From Methylococcales bacterium (lineage in GTDB: Bacteria > Pseudomonadota > Gammaproteobacteria > Methylococcales > Methylomonadaceae), in contig JASMBU010000002.1 in NCBI GenBank assembly GCA_030753675.1, positions 1 through 64,000 on the forward strand: a stretch of DNA of 64,000 nucleotides, given 5' to 3'. This document shows, in pieces, positions 1-8,972 of the stretch. A model generated the notes under the pieces. The model ran no database searches. It was not told the origin of the DNA and worked only from the letters and a program-made list of their open reading frames with translations. The position numbers and the translations under genes are program-made. Every line of letters begins with the position of its first letter. Within the stretch, counting starts at the first letter, position 1.

Positions 1-2
1 TT

Positions 3-134
3 GCAATCAATAAAGGACGAAATGCAGATCTTGATACTGGCCTTGCAGTTGAACTACTTGCTTGGAGAAACTGCTTTACACATCCTGACAGAGAAGAACG
101 AATGACTGCATTTGTTAACAAGTCAAAAAAATAG
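3..134 (+). CDS. Enoyl-CoA hydratase/isomerase (crotonase) family protein, 3' end only
   Basis: Reading frame 3 is open from the window edge to a TAG at 132-134 and encodes the last 43 residues of a protein. The segment [20 protein letters not shown] followed by a conserved-looking tail with [14 protein letters not shown] resembles the C-terminal helical region of crotonase-fold enzymes, in which a 'GL..E...F..c..t.d..EGm.AF..kR' pattern is typical. The catalytic and oxyanion-hole region lies outside the window, so the substrate cannot be named. Its stop codon directly abuts the stop codon of the convergent truncated dxs (no bases between them), which suggests a rearrangement junction. Family assignment rests on a short C-terminal stretch and is moderately secure. 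Confidence 0.6.
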   Translation, partial: AINKGRNADLDTGLAVELLAWRNCFTHPDREERMTAFVNKSKK

Positions 135-587
135 CTATTTCCAATTCCTACTTATTTTATTGTTTTTGTCTTGCAGTTCAGCCGCTTGTGCCATGCCGAG
201 TGCCGCACTGATTGAGGTGCCGGAGTGGCCGACGCCAAAGGCATCATAAATACTTTCACTGCGTTTAGGAAACGGCGAGATACCGTCTTTTTGACGAATA
301 GTTTTTAAGTCGTCTTTACGTCCGGTAAGTATTTTATGTGGGTAGGCTTGATGGCCGACATCCCAGATTAATTGGTCATCGGGGGTATTGTAGATGTAGT
401 GGAGTGCGACAGTTAATTCAACGGTGCCGAGACCGGCGGCATAGTGGCCCCCTGAAATACTGACGGTATAGGTTAAAAACTCACGTAATTCCTTAGCTAA
501 AGGCTTAAGCTGCTCTTCGGAGAGTGTGCGTAAGTCTTCCGGTTTCTCTATCTGACTCAGTAAGGGGTATAGTTCGCTATTATTCAT
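135..587 (-). pseudogene. dxs: Truncated 1-deoxy-D-xylulose-5-phosphate synthase (N-terminal fragment)
   Basis: The 150-residue product matches the start of DXS, the thiamine-diphosphate enzyme that makes DXP from pyruvate and glyceraldehyde 3-phosphate for isoprenoids. Visible DXS landmarks are [20 protein letters not shown] (about residues 45-64), the [15 protein letters not shown] block and [22 protein letters not shown] proteins are normally about 620-640 residues. Here homology stops after about residue 144 ([10 protein letters not shown]); the protein then runs SRNWK to a stop, so the ThDP GDGA motif, transketolase and C-terminal domains are missing. The fragment is 66 bp downstream of hpnO in the same direction, so an intact dxs may once have ended the hopanoid operon. 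No activity is expected. A functional copy would be needed elsewhere, as this organism must make isoprenoids. Confidence 0.85.
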
Positions 588-653
588 GCTAATAAGTAAT
601 ATTAAAAGTCAGTAATGAGATCAATCTTAACTAAGATATTGGTGTTAATTGAG

Positions 654-2045
654 TTATTTGGTTTTTTTATTTTTAATGGCATGACTGGCTAAGTTCTTCC
701 CAAGGTCCCAAATAGAACCGGGAATTTCATGGCAATCAGCAATAACACTATCAAATGAATTAACGACCCAGTCCCGATCTTTTTCAGTTAGGTTTAATGG
801 TGGTAATAATTTTACTACGTTCATCCCATGGCCGGCGACCTGGCTTAAAAGGTAGTGTTCTTTAAAAAGAGGGATGGTAATCATCTGACAAAATAGGCCT
901 TTGTTAGCGGCTTCTAACATCATCCAAGCGGTTTTGAGTGATAAACTCTTAGGGGCGCCAAATTCAATGGCAATCATAAGACCTTTGCCTCGGACTTCTT
1001 TAAGGAACTCATATTTTTCAGTCATGGCACCCAGACTGGTAATAATATTTTCACCAATTAAGGCCGTGTTTTCAATGAGTTTTTCATCGTCGATAACTTG
1101 TAATGTGGCAATGCCTGCAGCCATAGCCATATTGTTTTTAGAAAATGTAGAGCCATGTACAACGGCGCGATCCATACGATTAAAAACGGCATCCATGATT
1201 TTTTGGGTCATGGCGACACCTCCGATAGGTATAAACCCACCCGAAAGGGCTTTAGCCATTAAAATCATATCCGGTTCAACATCCCAATGATCAATGGCCC
1301 AGAATTTACCGGTTCTTCCGACACCGGTTTGAATTTCATCAGCCACAAATAAGGTGTCATATTTATGGCATAACCGTTGCGCTTCTTTCAAGTAATTATC
1401 ATCGGGTAAGTTAACGCCTTTCCCTTGTATAGGTTCAATGAAAAAAGCAGCAACATCTTTATCGGCTAAAGCGGCTTCAAGACGTTCTAGATCATTAAAA
1501 GGAACGCTGGAGCAGTCGGGTAATAGTGGGCCAAATCCTTCACGAAAGATATCTTCACCGTTCAAGGCAAGTGCTCCTAATGTTAAGCCGTGGTAACTGT
1601 GTTCACAGTGGAGTATTTTTTCTCGTTTTGTGGTATAGCGCGCAAATTTAATTGCAGCCTCAACGGCTTCAGTCCCTGAGTTGCAAAAAAACATTCGCTG
1701 TAAATTATCAGGGGTAGTTTGAAGAATTTTTTCAGCAAAAATACCGCTGAGCAACGAAACGTCCATTTGTACTAAATTGGGTAATTCTAACGTTAACGTT
1801 TCTTGTAAGGCATTGATAACAGTCGGGTGGTTTCGACCCACAGCAAAGACACCAAAACCACTTAAGCAATCAAGATATTCTTTATTGTTGTCATCGTAAA
1901 GATACTGACCGATTGCTTTTTTATAGTTGCGATTATAACCAATGGTATTAAGTACTCGGACCATTTGGTTATTAAGGTGCTGTTCGTGCAAAGCAAACTT
2001 TTCGTTGCTACGTGATTGAAGTAATTCAGTAATGCTAAGTGACAT
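654..2045 (-). CDS. hpnO: Class III aminotransferase, HpnO-like (aminobacteriohopanetriol formation)
   Basis: This 463-residue PLP enzyme belongs to the ornithine/acetylornithine aminotransferase class III fold. Visible are FFCNSGTEAVEAAIKFAR (cofactor phosphate binding, about 119-136), the HSYHG segment, the cofactor aspartate in DEIQTGVGRTG (about 236-246) and the Schiff-base lysine in MAKALSGG (about K265). HpnO homologues in hopanoid clusters are known to convert the C35 side chain to the amino form (aminobacteriohopanetriol). That role is inferred here from position: the gene lies 16 bp downstream of hpnN in a run of hopanoid genes. Length is usual for the group. A broader ornithine-type aminotransferase role is the main alternative. 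Confidence 0.85.
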   Translation of the reverse strand: MSLSITELLQSRSNEKFALHEQHLNNQMVRVLNTIGYNRNYKKAIGQYLYDDNNKEYLDCLSGFGVFAVGRNHPTVINALQETLTLELPNLVQMDVSLLSGIFAEKILQTTPDNLQRMFFCNSGTEAVEAAIKFARYTTKREKILHCEHSYHGLTLGALALNGEDIFREGFGPLLPDCSSVPFNDLERLEAALADKDVAAFFIEPIQGKGVNLPDDNYLKEAQRLCHKYDTLFVADEIQTGVGRTGKFWAIDHWDVEPDMILMAKALSGGFIPIGGVAMTQKIMDAVFNRMDRAVVHGSTFSKNNMAMAAGIATLQVIDDEKLIENTALIGENIITSLGAMTEKYEFLKEVRGKGLMIAIEFGAPKSLSLKTAWMMLEAANKGLFCQMITIPLFKEHYLLSQVAGHGMNVVKLLPPLNLTEKDRDWVVNSFDSVIADCHEIPGSIWDLGKNLASHAIKNKKTK

Positions 2046-2061
2046 GATGTACCTTAATACG

Positions 2062-4680
2062 CTAATTAAAAGAGTTAGTTTTTTGCGGGCTAAATGCAGG
2101 TAGGACGATTAATGTTGTCAGTAGGGTTAATGATATCCCAATTGCCAATAACAATCCCATGCTTGCTGTTCCTACATGTGGAGAAAAGGCAAGACTGGTA
2201 AAACTACAGAAGGTAGTGATCGAGCTGTAAAAGACCCCGCGCGCTGTACTGGTTCTTAATAGGTTGTCACTGGACTCGTCTCTGTGGGCTAAGCGGTGGA
2301 CGATATGAATACCACTGTCTACGCCCATGCCCATTAAGAGCGGTAAGGCAATAATGTTGGCAAAGTTAAACGGGTTGTCCAAAATGACATTAAAGGCACC
2401 CGTTAATAAACCTGCAAGCAGTAGTGGGCCGATAACGAGGAGGGTTTCTTTAAGGTTTCCGAGCATGATCCATAAGAGTAGGGTTATAGCCACAATAGCC
2501 CCTACAAAAGCATGGATAAAGGCTTTAACAACGGCTTTTCCCGATGATTGGTCCGCAACAGCTAAGCCAGTAACACGGTCATCAATAGTTTGTACGTCAC
2601 CTACAAAACTAATCAACCTTTCTTGGTTCATCAAATTATATTGCGGTTGAATGAGGATTCTATAGAGACCGTTATGGTTGACCCAATGTTCACTGATGGA
2701 AATGGGAATATCATCTATTCCAAACTCAGTAGCGGCTAATGCTGAATTCAGAAGGTCCATTGAAAAAGGTAATAACCCTAATAAATTTAGTGAAAGTTCC
2801 TTTTCTGATTCACAATCCGTTGTCGCTGTTTGGGCTAAAAAACGGTCTAGGTTATCGTGTATTTTTTGTAATAAAAGGAGGTCAAAATGGGGGGGGTGGA
2901 GAGCTAATACGGTTTTAATATTTTCAGTAAAACTGAGTAGTGCTTGATGGTCTTCATGGTGTTCAATAGGGTTTGAAAAGGCGCCTAGTTGACTGCCTAA
3001 GATAAGGTCAAGATCTTCTACAATAATTAACTTGTCTTCTTGGTTATCAGGAATAAAACTATGGATAGTAATAGCTTGTTTTACCGAGTCAAGTGATTCA
3101 AATTCTTTAGCCAACTGAACCGCTTGAGTTAAGTCATCAGCAAGCGTTTCCACGGCAAAAGGTGAGTCATCAAGTGACTGTAATAATCGATTGAAAGTGG
3201 TAACGGACTCGCTGTTGGGGTCACGTAAGTTGACAGGGTTGGAGTCAAAAGTAAGTTGACTTATAAAATAGCCCCCGATTAAGATTAGAAAAATAACAGT
3301 AAAACGAATGCCAGTACTAAAGCGAAACGGCAGAGTGGCAAGATAATCTAGTTGGGGTGTTTTGTTTTTATTTTGCTTAATAGCTTTGATCGGTAGGACC
3401 TGCAGTAATGCAGGAAGTAGTGTCAGGGAAACAATAAGCCCAATAAACATGCCTGTACCTGAAATAATACCCAGTTCAGAAACGCCAGCATAATCGGTTG
3501 GAATAAAGGCAAAAAAGCCAATTGAAGTGGTGATTGCACATAAGATAAGTGATTTACCAACACTTTGAATGCTCCCATGTATTGCGTTTATATTATTTTG
3601 TTTCTCAGCAATTAATTCTCGATAACGCAAGCAAAGGTGGATAGCAAAATCGACGCCCAATCCTATGTAAAGGACAGCAAATGCAATGGAAATCAGATTT
3701 AGGTGGCCCACTGAAATCGTTGCAAATCCGGCTGTTAAGATCAACCCTGTTATCAGGGACGTGAAGGTAATTAATAATAGTTTGAATGACCGAAGGGCAA
3801 AAAAAAGGGTTAAGCAAACGAGCGTAAGGGATAAGATGCCAGAGAAGATGGCGCCTTGGCTCACGCTTTCCAGCTCTTCATGTTCTAAAGCTTTTTCGCC
3901 GGTAATGGATATTGAAACTTCATCGATGGTTTGTTCAAATTCTTGAGATATTTCTCGCGCTTTGAGAAAAGCCTCCTCGGCAGGCATTATTTGATTAAAG
4001 TCCAGCAGTGGTTTGGCTAAAATGAGGCGACGATTTTTTTCCAGCGATGAATTCTTGCCAAGAATGAGACGTTGCCACGATACCGGTTGGCTTTTACCCA
4101 GTAATTGTGCTTCAAGGGTGGCGTTAATGGCCGTTAATAACGGATTTATATCCATGGGTAATACGGTATCTTTGAGTTCAAAGGCGTGGTTTATAATGCT
4201 AAATAAGCCTTTAAGACTAAAGTTTTGCGCGAGGTACCCGACAAAAGGTTGGGCTTCAGTTAAGTCATGGGAAAGATTGTTGAGCTCTTCGGGTTCGAGG
4301 TATAAAAAGGCCTGACGTTTAAAAAAGTCAGAACTACTTGGAGCGTAAACAGACGTAAATAAGGGCTCTTTGTTAAGGCGTTCAATGAGTAGTTTGGTTG
4401 TTCTGGCGGTGTTTTCAGGGGTGCTGGCTTCAACGACAAGTAGTAGTGTATCTGCTGACTTGGGGAATGTTGCTTCTAATTTTAAGCGATTTTTTTGGAA
4501 CGGTAAATCAGGGGATAGAAGTTCTGCGACATTGGTATTAACGCCAAGATTATTAATAGTAAATTGGAGGCTGCTTGCACTGAGTAAAATAAATAGACTG
4601 ATTACAATCCAAGGAAAACGGAGGACGATGGAACTCAGTGCAAACAGAGCTCTATGGGTTGGATTAAGGTGATCAGGCAT
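2062..4680 (-). CDS. hpnN: Hopanoid-associated RND transporter HpnN
   Basis: The 872-residue protein has the MMPL/RND architecture: a first transmembrane helix (about 20-45), a large periplasmic loop, a block of membrane helices around 275-450, a second helix/loop unit, and a final helix block around 720-870. The duplicated loop motifs GLGVDFAIHLCLRYRE and GMGVDSGIHIVHR mark the two halves. HpnN is known in other bacteria to move hopanoids from the inner to the outer membrane. Here it is 9 bp downstream of hpnG and 16 bp upstream of hpnO, so it is almost certainly co-transcribed with the synthesis genes. Energy would come from the proton gradient, as for other RND proteins. Assignment to HpnN rather than a generic MMPL transporter rests on size and context. 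Confidence 0.92.
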   Translation of the reverse strand: MPDHLNPTHRALFALSSIVLRFPWIVISLFILLSASSLQFTINNLGVNTNVAELLSPDLPFQKNRLKLEATFPKSADTLLLVVEASTPENTARTTKLLIERLNKEPLFTSVYAPSSSDFFKRQAFLYLEPEELNNLSHDLTEAQPFVGYLAQNFSLKGLFSIINHAFELKDTVLPMDINPLLTAINATLEAQLLGKSQPVSWQRLILGKNSSLEKNRRLILAKPLLDFNQIMPAEEAFLKAREISQEFEQTIDEVSISITGEKALEHEELESVSQGAIFSGILSLTLVCLTLFFALRSFKLLLITFTSLITGLILTAGFATISVGHLNLISIAFAVLYIGLGVDFAIHLCLRYRELIAEKQNNINAIHGSIQSVGKSLILCAITTSIGFFAFIPTDYAGVSELGIISGTGMFIGLIVSLTLLPALLQVLPIKAIKQNKNKTPQLDYLATLPFRFSTGIRFTVIFLILIGGYFISQLTFDSNPVNLRDPNSESVTTFNRLLQSLDDSPFAVETLADDLTQAVQLAKEFESLDSVKQAITIHSFIPDNQEDKLIIVEDLDLILGSQLGAFSNPIEHHEDHQALLSFTENIKTVLALHPPHFDLLLLQKIHDNLDRFLAQTATTDCESEKELSLNLLGLLPFSMDLLNSALAATEFGIDDIPISISEHWVNHNGLYRILIQPQYNLMNQERLISFVGDVQTIDDRVTGLAVADQSSGKAVVKAFIHAFVGAIVAITLLLWIMLGNLKETLLVIGPLLLAGLLTGAFNVILDNPFNFANIIALPLLMGMGVDSGIHIVHRLAHRDESSDNLLRTSTARGVFYSSITTFCSFTSLAFSPHVGTASMGLLLAIGISLTLLTTLIVLPAFSPQKTNSFN

Positions 4681-4689
4681 GGTCGATAT

Positions 4690-5409
4690 TTAGTTATCAG
4701 GCGATTGAAAGGCAGTTATTATATCTAACTGATTGGCGACATGACAGAGCGACTTTTTTGCAAAATGAAAGGATAGTCCTAGTTTAATTAATTCGAATAT
4801 TTCATTGGGGTGAGTGGCAAGATATTTGAGTAAATTATTGAGTTGTACTTCACCGTGGTCATCAATAGAGTGGCTTATGGCTTTGGGTAGATTCATTGTG
4901 GCCGAATCGGCAATAGCCCGGATAGCAACAAAAGGAATATCATTAAGTTGTGCAATATGAGCAATGGCTGCACTTTCCATATCGACAAGATCAGCATGGG
5001 TGGTTTTATGAAGGTGCTCTTTATTTCGCCAGTGGGAGACCAGTTGCTTGCTTTCCAGTAGTTTTCCAGACGAGATGGTTTTAGGCGCTGTTAATGTGCG
5101 ACATAAATATTCAGGCCAAAAGCCGTGTAGATTGATGAGGACGTTCTGGTGGTCAACGATTTGTGTGGGTATGACTAAGTGCCCGGGTTTTAATTGCTTC
5201 GATAAGGCACCGGCACAGCCCCAACTGATCAGGTGGTCAACGCCGTGAGTGATGAGTTCTTGGGCTGCATGGGAAGCATTTTCAGCGCCGGTTCCTGACC
5301 GGATTACCGAAATGTTATCGTCCAAAGAATGAATCTGACCTTTCTTTATTTTGGCGTTAGTGAGTGAAGATAATTCTTCTGGTAACGCAACAATAATTCC
5401 AAGAATCAC
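4690..5409 (-). CDS. hpnG: Hopanoid phosphorylase/nucleosidase HpnG
   Basis: This 239-residue protein has the nucleoside phosphorylase fold: start MILGIIVALPEE, the glycine-rich RSGTGAENASHAAQEL, SWGCAGAL, and the VDMESAAIAHIA motif whose Met-Glu contacts the ribose in this family. HpnG cleaves adenine from adenosylhopane (the HpnH product) to give phosphoribosyl- or ribosylhopane. The start is a GTG (5407-5409) that overlaps the TGA stop of shc by 4 bases, so translation is probably coupled. It sits between shc and hpnN, which makes an MTA/SAH nucleosidase role less likely, although the fold alone does not exclude it. Confidence 0.9.
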   Translation of the reverse strand: MILGIIVALPEELSSLTNAKIKKGQIHSLDDNISVIRSGTGAENASHAAQELITHGVDHLISWGCAGALSKQLKPGHLVIPTQIVDHQNVLINLHGFWPEYLCRTLTAPKTISSGKLLESKQLVSHWRNKEHLHKTTHADLVDMESAAIAHIAQLNDIPFVAIRAIADSATMNLPKAISHSIDDHGEVQLNNLLKYLATHPNEIFELIKLGLSFHFAKKSLCHVANQLDIITAFQSPDN

Positions 5410-7355
5410 AACTTCTGAAGTTCGTTACGGTAACGTGCTAATGCCCATAAAGGAAAAAATTTATCGTAGCCATAGTATTTAAGATAAAAGACTTTAGGGA
5501 AACCGGGTGCTGTGAAGCCGGGGTCAGCCCAAAGACCATCTTCAGTTTGATGGGATAAAATATAAGTTATGCCATTTTTAACTTCGGGGCTATTGACTTC
5601 ACCGGCTGCCAATAAACCAAGAACTGCCCAAGCGGTTTGGAAACAAGTGCTACTTTCGGCTTGTCCCCGTGTGCTATCGTCGTGGTAGCTATAATTATCT
5701 TCACCCCAGCCACCGTCATTGTTTTGTACGCTTTTTAGCCACTGGACGGCTTTAGTATACATAGGGTCATTTTGGGGGACTTGGGTTTGCTCTAAGCCTA
5801 ATAGAACCGACCATGTACCATAGATGTAATTTGTTCCCCAGCGACCAAACCAAGAGCCATCAGATTCTTGTTCTTTACGAAGAAAAGTAATCGTTTTGTC
5901 CAGTGTTTTTTGGTATTCAGGATGGCTGTTAAGTTGATGCCCCAGTAACATGGCGCAACGTGCGCTGACATCTGCGGTGGGTGGGTCCAGTAATGCGCCA
6001 TGGTCAGCAAAAGGGATATGGTTTAAGTAGTAATCGGTATTATCACAATCAAATGCGCCAAAACCACCGTTTTTGGATTGCATGCCTGCAGTCCAATGGG
6101 TCGCTCTGTGTATCGATTCTTCAAGGTTGTTAAGGTCACAAGCATTGGCCATGGCAAATGCCACAACGGCTGTGTCATCCACGTCAGGGTAGTGTGGGTT
6201 TTCAAATTGGAAGGCCCAGCCGCCACCGTTGAGATGCGGTTGTTGGATTTGCCAGTCTCCGGGTTGTTTATCTAATTGTTTTGTTTTTAACCAGTTGTAA
6301 GCTTTTTCTCTAGAGTGCCGTGTTGCTTTTGGATTGGCTTCTTGTAAGGCCAATGCAGCTAACCCGGTGTCCCAAACAGGCGATAGGCAGGGCTGGCAAT
6401 AGGCTTCTTGGTCTCGAAAAACAATTAATTTATCTATGGCCTCGCGAGCTGTTTTAATATCAGGGTGGTCGAGAGGCATATCTAACAGTAACATGGCCTG
6501 ATGAGCGGCAACCATAGCTGGGAAAATACCACCTAAGCCATCTTCACCATTAAGTCTTTCGGTAATCCAGTTCAGTGCGAGGTCAAATGATTTTTGTGTT
6601 AATCGTTTAGGGATGAGTGGACGGGTGATTAGACCAAGCTTATCTAATCCTAAGAAAATTTTACTTAATAAGGTGTCGTTAGAAAAATATTTTTTTTCTT
6701 CGTGGGGCGGTGTAGTAAATAATTCAGCAATATTGATTTTCTTAGGGTTACGCGCTTTTGCTTTTAGAGTACACAGAATAAAAAGAGGAACCATAACGGT
6801 TCTTGACCAGTAAGAAACGCGATCCAAATGGAAGGGGAACCATTTGGGAAGTAGCATAATCTCAACCGGTATGTAGGGTACGCCACGCCAAGGGATTTGT
6901 TCAAAAATAGCCAGAGTAATGCGGGTGAAAACGTTTGCTTTAGCGGCTCCACCTTGGCTTAAGATATAGTTTCTGAGTTTAACCATATGCGGTGATGTGA
7001 TCTTGTCACCGGCTAGTTTTAGGGCGAAATAGACTTTCACGCTAACGCTTAGATCTTCTACTCCTCCGGTAAAAAGAGAATAGCTGCCATTGCTCGTTTG
7101 ACGAGCCCTTAGATAGGTGGCCATTTGTTCTTGCAGCGAGTCGTTCTCTTCGCCATGATAATGCATCATTAAGAGGTAGTCGGCGGTGATAGAACAATCA
7201 GCTTCCAGTTCAAAATGCCAGTAGCCTTGGTCATTTTGAAGATTAGTGAGTTCTGCTTGGGCGGCATGAATTGCAGAATCAAGGTTCCATGCCTTTTTAG
7301 CAGAGACATTAATAGATTCTAGATCGTTTTTTTCATTAAATGATTCAGTATACAT
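5406..7355 (-). CDS. shc: Squalene-hopene cyclase
   Basis: This 649-residue terpenoid cyclase folds squalene into hopene and hopanol at the cytoplasmic face of the inner membrane. The protonating DxDD motif is present as PDVDDTAVV (about residues 390-398), and several QW-type repeats are visible, for example QNDQGYWHFE near the start, NGGGWAFQFE, SKNGGFGAFD, ESDGSWFGRWG, NNDGGWGEDNYSY and EDGLWADPGF. Length is normal for bacterial SHC. It lies 15 bp downstream of the squalene synthase gene and overlaps hpnG by 4 bases, so substrate supply and cyclisation are encoded together. All expected catalytic features appear intact. Confidence 0.97.
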   Translation of the reverse strand: MYTESFNEKNDLESINVSAKKAWNLDSAIHAAQAELTNLQNDQGYWHFELEADCSITADYLLMMHYHGEENDSLQEQMATYLRARQTSNGSYSLFTGGVEDLSVSVKVYFALKLAGDKITSPHMVKLRNYILSQGGAAKANVFTRITLAIFEQIPWRGVPYIPVEIMLLPKWFPFHLDRVSYWSRTVMVPLFILCTLKAKARNPKKINIAELFTTPPHEEKKYFSNDTLLSKIFLGLDKLGLITRPLIPKRLTQKSFDLALNWITERLNGEDGLGGIFPAMVAAHQAMLLLDMPLDHPDIKTAREAIDKLIVFRDQEAYCQPCLSPVWDTGLAALALQEANPKATRHSREKAYNWLKTKQLDKQPGDWQIQQPHLNGGGWAFQFENPHYPDVDDTAVVAFAMANACDLNNLEESIHRATHWTAGMQSKNGGFGAFDCDNTDYYLNHIPFADHGALLDPPTADVSARCAMLLGHQLNSHPEYQKTLDKTITFLRKEQESDGSWFGRWGTNYIYGTWSVLLGLEQTQVPQNDPMYTKAVQWLKSVQNNDGGWGEDNYSYHDDSTRGQAESSTCFQTAWAVLGLLAAGEVNSPEVKNGITYILSHQTEDGLWADPGFTAPGFPKVFYLKYYGYDKFFPLWALARYRNELQKL

Positions 7356-7370
7356 AGCAGTTAAAGCGCT

Positions 7371-8468
7371 CTATTTAGTTTCGGTTGGGATGGTGTTAGG
7401 GGTGTATTGCCAATCGTTTTGGTGTAGGCCACGTGCAGCAAATTTAAATAGCCATGTGAGTAAAAAATTACTTTTTCCGGTAATGCGTGTAGCAAGAATA
7501 GTTGCTTTAACGCTGTTGCGGGTTATTTTCACTTGAGATGATTGATCGAAATCAGTGTTGGCTTTAATTTTTTGCATATTTAAGACCGCCATACCTATTG
7601 CCCAAAGGCAAAAGTTTCGAATTCCGGTTTCATGGGTAGGGATTAATTTTGTATAAGTCAGTGCATTTTCAAGGTGATCGTGACCAATACTTATGAGGTG
7701 TTCTAGGCCGTGTTGAAATTGATCGTTATGATTTGAGGCACTGAGGTGTTGAAGTTCGAAACCTGTTTCGTTGAAAACATCTTGTGGTAACCAGCATACA
7801 TTACGAGAGGCATCGTCCCAAATATCTTTGAGAATGTTAGTCATTTGGAGTCCTTGACCAAAAGAAACCGATAATGTCAGTAGTTGTTCGCGGTGTTGGT
7901 TAATTTCTGGGGAATAATGACAGAAAAGTTTGGTGAGCATTTCACCTACACAACCTGCCACGTGGTAACAGTAGTCATCAAGATCGGGTAGGGTGTTGAG
8001 TCCTTTGCTAAGATCTAATGCCTGAAACTTAGGCATTTCCTTTGCCATGGTTTCAACACAACTGATTAAAGCATCTTGTTGTACTTTGTCAAAGGTGTGG
8101 GTGATCGCAACGACTCGGGGTATCAAGTGACACAAGGTATGTTCAGCAGGAATGGTTTGTTCTGACAACAGGGCCGATAATTCGAGAGAAAAGACTTCAG
8201 GTTGGTGGGTTTCTTTAACAACGTCAATGAAATTGGAACAAAAAACCTTTTTTTGGCTAGCGGTCAGGGCGGTTTCGTCCTCAATAGTGTCAACTATACG
8301 GCAAAGTAAGTAAGCGTTAGCGATAGGTTGATGAAGTTTTTCGGGAAGTTGAGGGATGGTTAGGGCAAAGGTGCGAGAAACGCCCTCAAGCAAGTATGCT
8401 TGCAATTCATCATCTGAAAGATTCTTGAGTTGATTGCGAGAGTTGAGTTGAGTGGACATTTCCGACAT
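7371..8468 (-). CDS. sqs: Squalene synthase (farnesyl-diphosphate farnesyltransferase type)
   Basis: The 365-residue protein is a head-to-head prenyl synthase. It has the SRTFAL motif (about 31-36), a first Asp-rich motif in IVDTIEDE, and a second in NILKDIWDD; the intervening CYHVAGCVGEMLT is typical of the family. Its length and C-terminal extension fit the one-enzyme NADPH-dependent squalene synthase known from Methylococcus and eukaryotes better than the shorter HpnC and HpnD. No hpnC, hpnD or hpnE is present nearby. It is the first gene of the leftward hopanoid operon, 15 bp before shc. Databases may label it HpnD-like or phytoene/squalene synthase. The ATG at 8466-8468 lacks a clear ribosome binding site; the ATG at 8457-8459 is an alternative. 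Confidence 0.88.
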   Translation of the reverse strand: MSEMSTQLNSRNQLKNLSDDELQAYLLEGVSRTFALTIPQLPEKLHQPIANAYLLCRIVDTIEDETALTASQKKVFCSNFIDVVKETHQPEVFSLELSALLSEQTIPAEHTLCHLIPRVVAITHTFDKVQQDALISCVETMAKEMPKFQALDLSKGLNTLPDLDDYCYHVAGCVGEMLTKLFCHYSPEINQHREQLLTLSVSFGQGLQMTNILKDIWDDASRNVCWLPQDVFNETGFELQHLSASNHNDQFQHGLEHLISIGHDHLENALTYTKLIPTHETGIRNFCLWAIGMAVLNMQKIKANTDFDQSSQVKITRNSVKATILATRITGKSNFLLTWLFKFAARGLHQNDWQYTPNTIPTETK

Positions 8469-8972
8469 GAGGATTAGTAACCGATAATCAATTAATTAAC
8501 ACCTATAATAATAACTTTGTTGTGTTTTTGCAAATTGTTGTTGTTTTTGTAAGAAATAGTGTTGAAGCAATGCGCTAGATGGTGCTTAGAGTCGCGGTTA
8601 TGTGTGCTCCTAATGCGGCAATAATTTTTTATCCTATTGATTTATAAGTATTTTTAAAGTTTTTGGTTTTTGGGTATTTTAGTGGTTACTTGTTGTATTA
8701 TTGATAATGATTGCCCTGTTACGCGAAGTTTGTTCCGTGGCAATTTTACTGGCGTTAGAGAGTGAAATAAGGTATTCTTTAGTTCAAAGTAGCATTCCTC
8801 ATATAATAGCATGATTTAATAGGGTTTTATCTATAATCCATCCGAAAATAAAGAGAGCGTACGGAGCAGTGTTTTTTGAGTCTGTTGCTATAAAGCAACG
8901 ATAGGGTGAAGTGTTAATAGTTGATTTTTTTAATGTTTTTAACGTAAATAGTTTGAATTGGAGAGAAGGCTG
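8469..8972. promoter_or_regulatory. Divergent intergenic region between the squalene synthase operon and hpnH
   Basis: About 500 bp of AT-rich DNA without a convincing gene separates the two divergent hopanoid transcription units and must carry both promoters. On the plus strand a perfect TATAAT at 8812-8817 is preceded by only a weak -35 (TTAGTT, 17 bp upstream), which would give a leader of about 150 nt for hpnH. A short dyad GTTGCT-ATAA-AGCAAC lies at 8884-8899 within that leader. No known riboswitch fold was recognised. Confidence 0.4.

Noticed and set aside
901-1290. Plus-strand ORF opposite hpnO and many similar long antisense ORFs (opposite hpnN, shc, gltB)
   Set aside because: They lie fully within well-supported genes, have no family features and no ribosome binding sites; they are shadows.
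8701-8715. Fur-box-like GATAATGATT between sqs and hpnH
   Set aside because: Only about half a Fur box matches, and short AT-rich matches are expected by chance in this region.
8884-8899. Riboswitch in the hpnH leader around the GTTGCT/AGCAAC dyad
   Set aside because: A single 6-bp stem without conserved loops; no known riboswitch consensus recognised.
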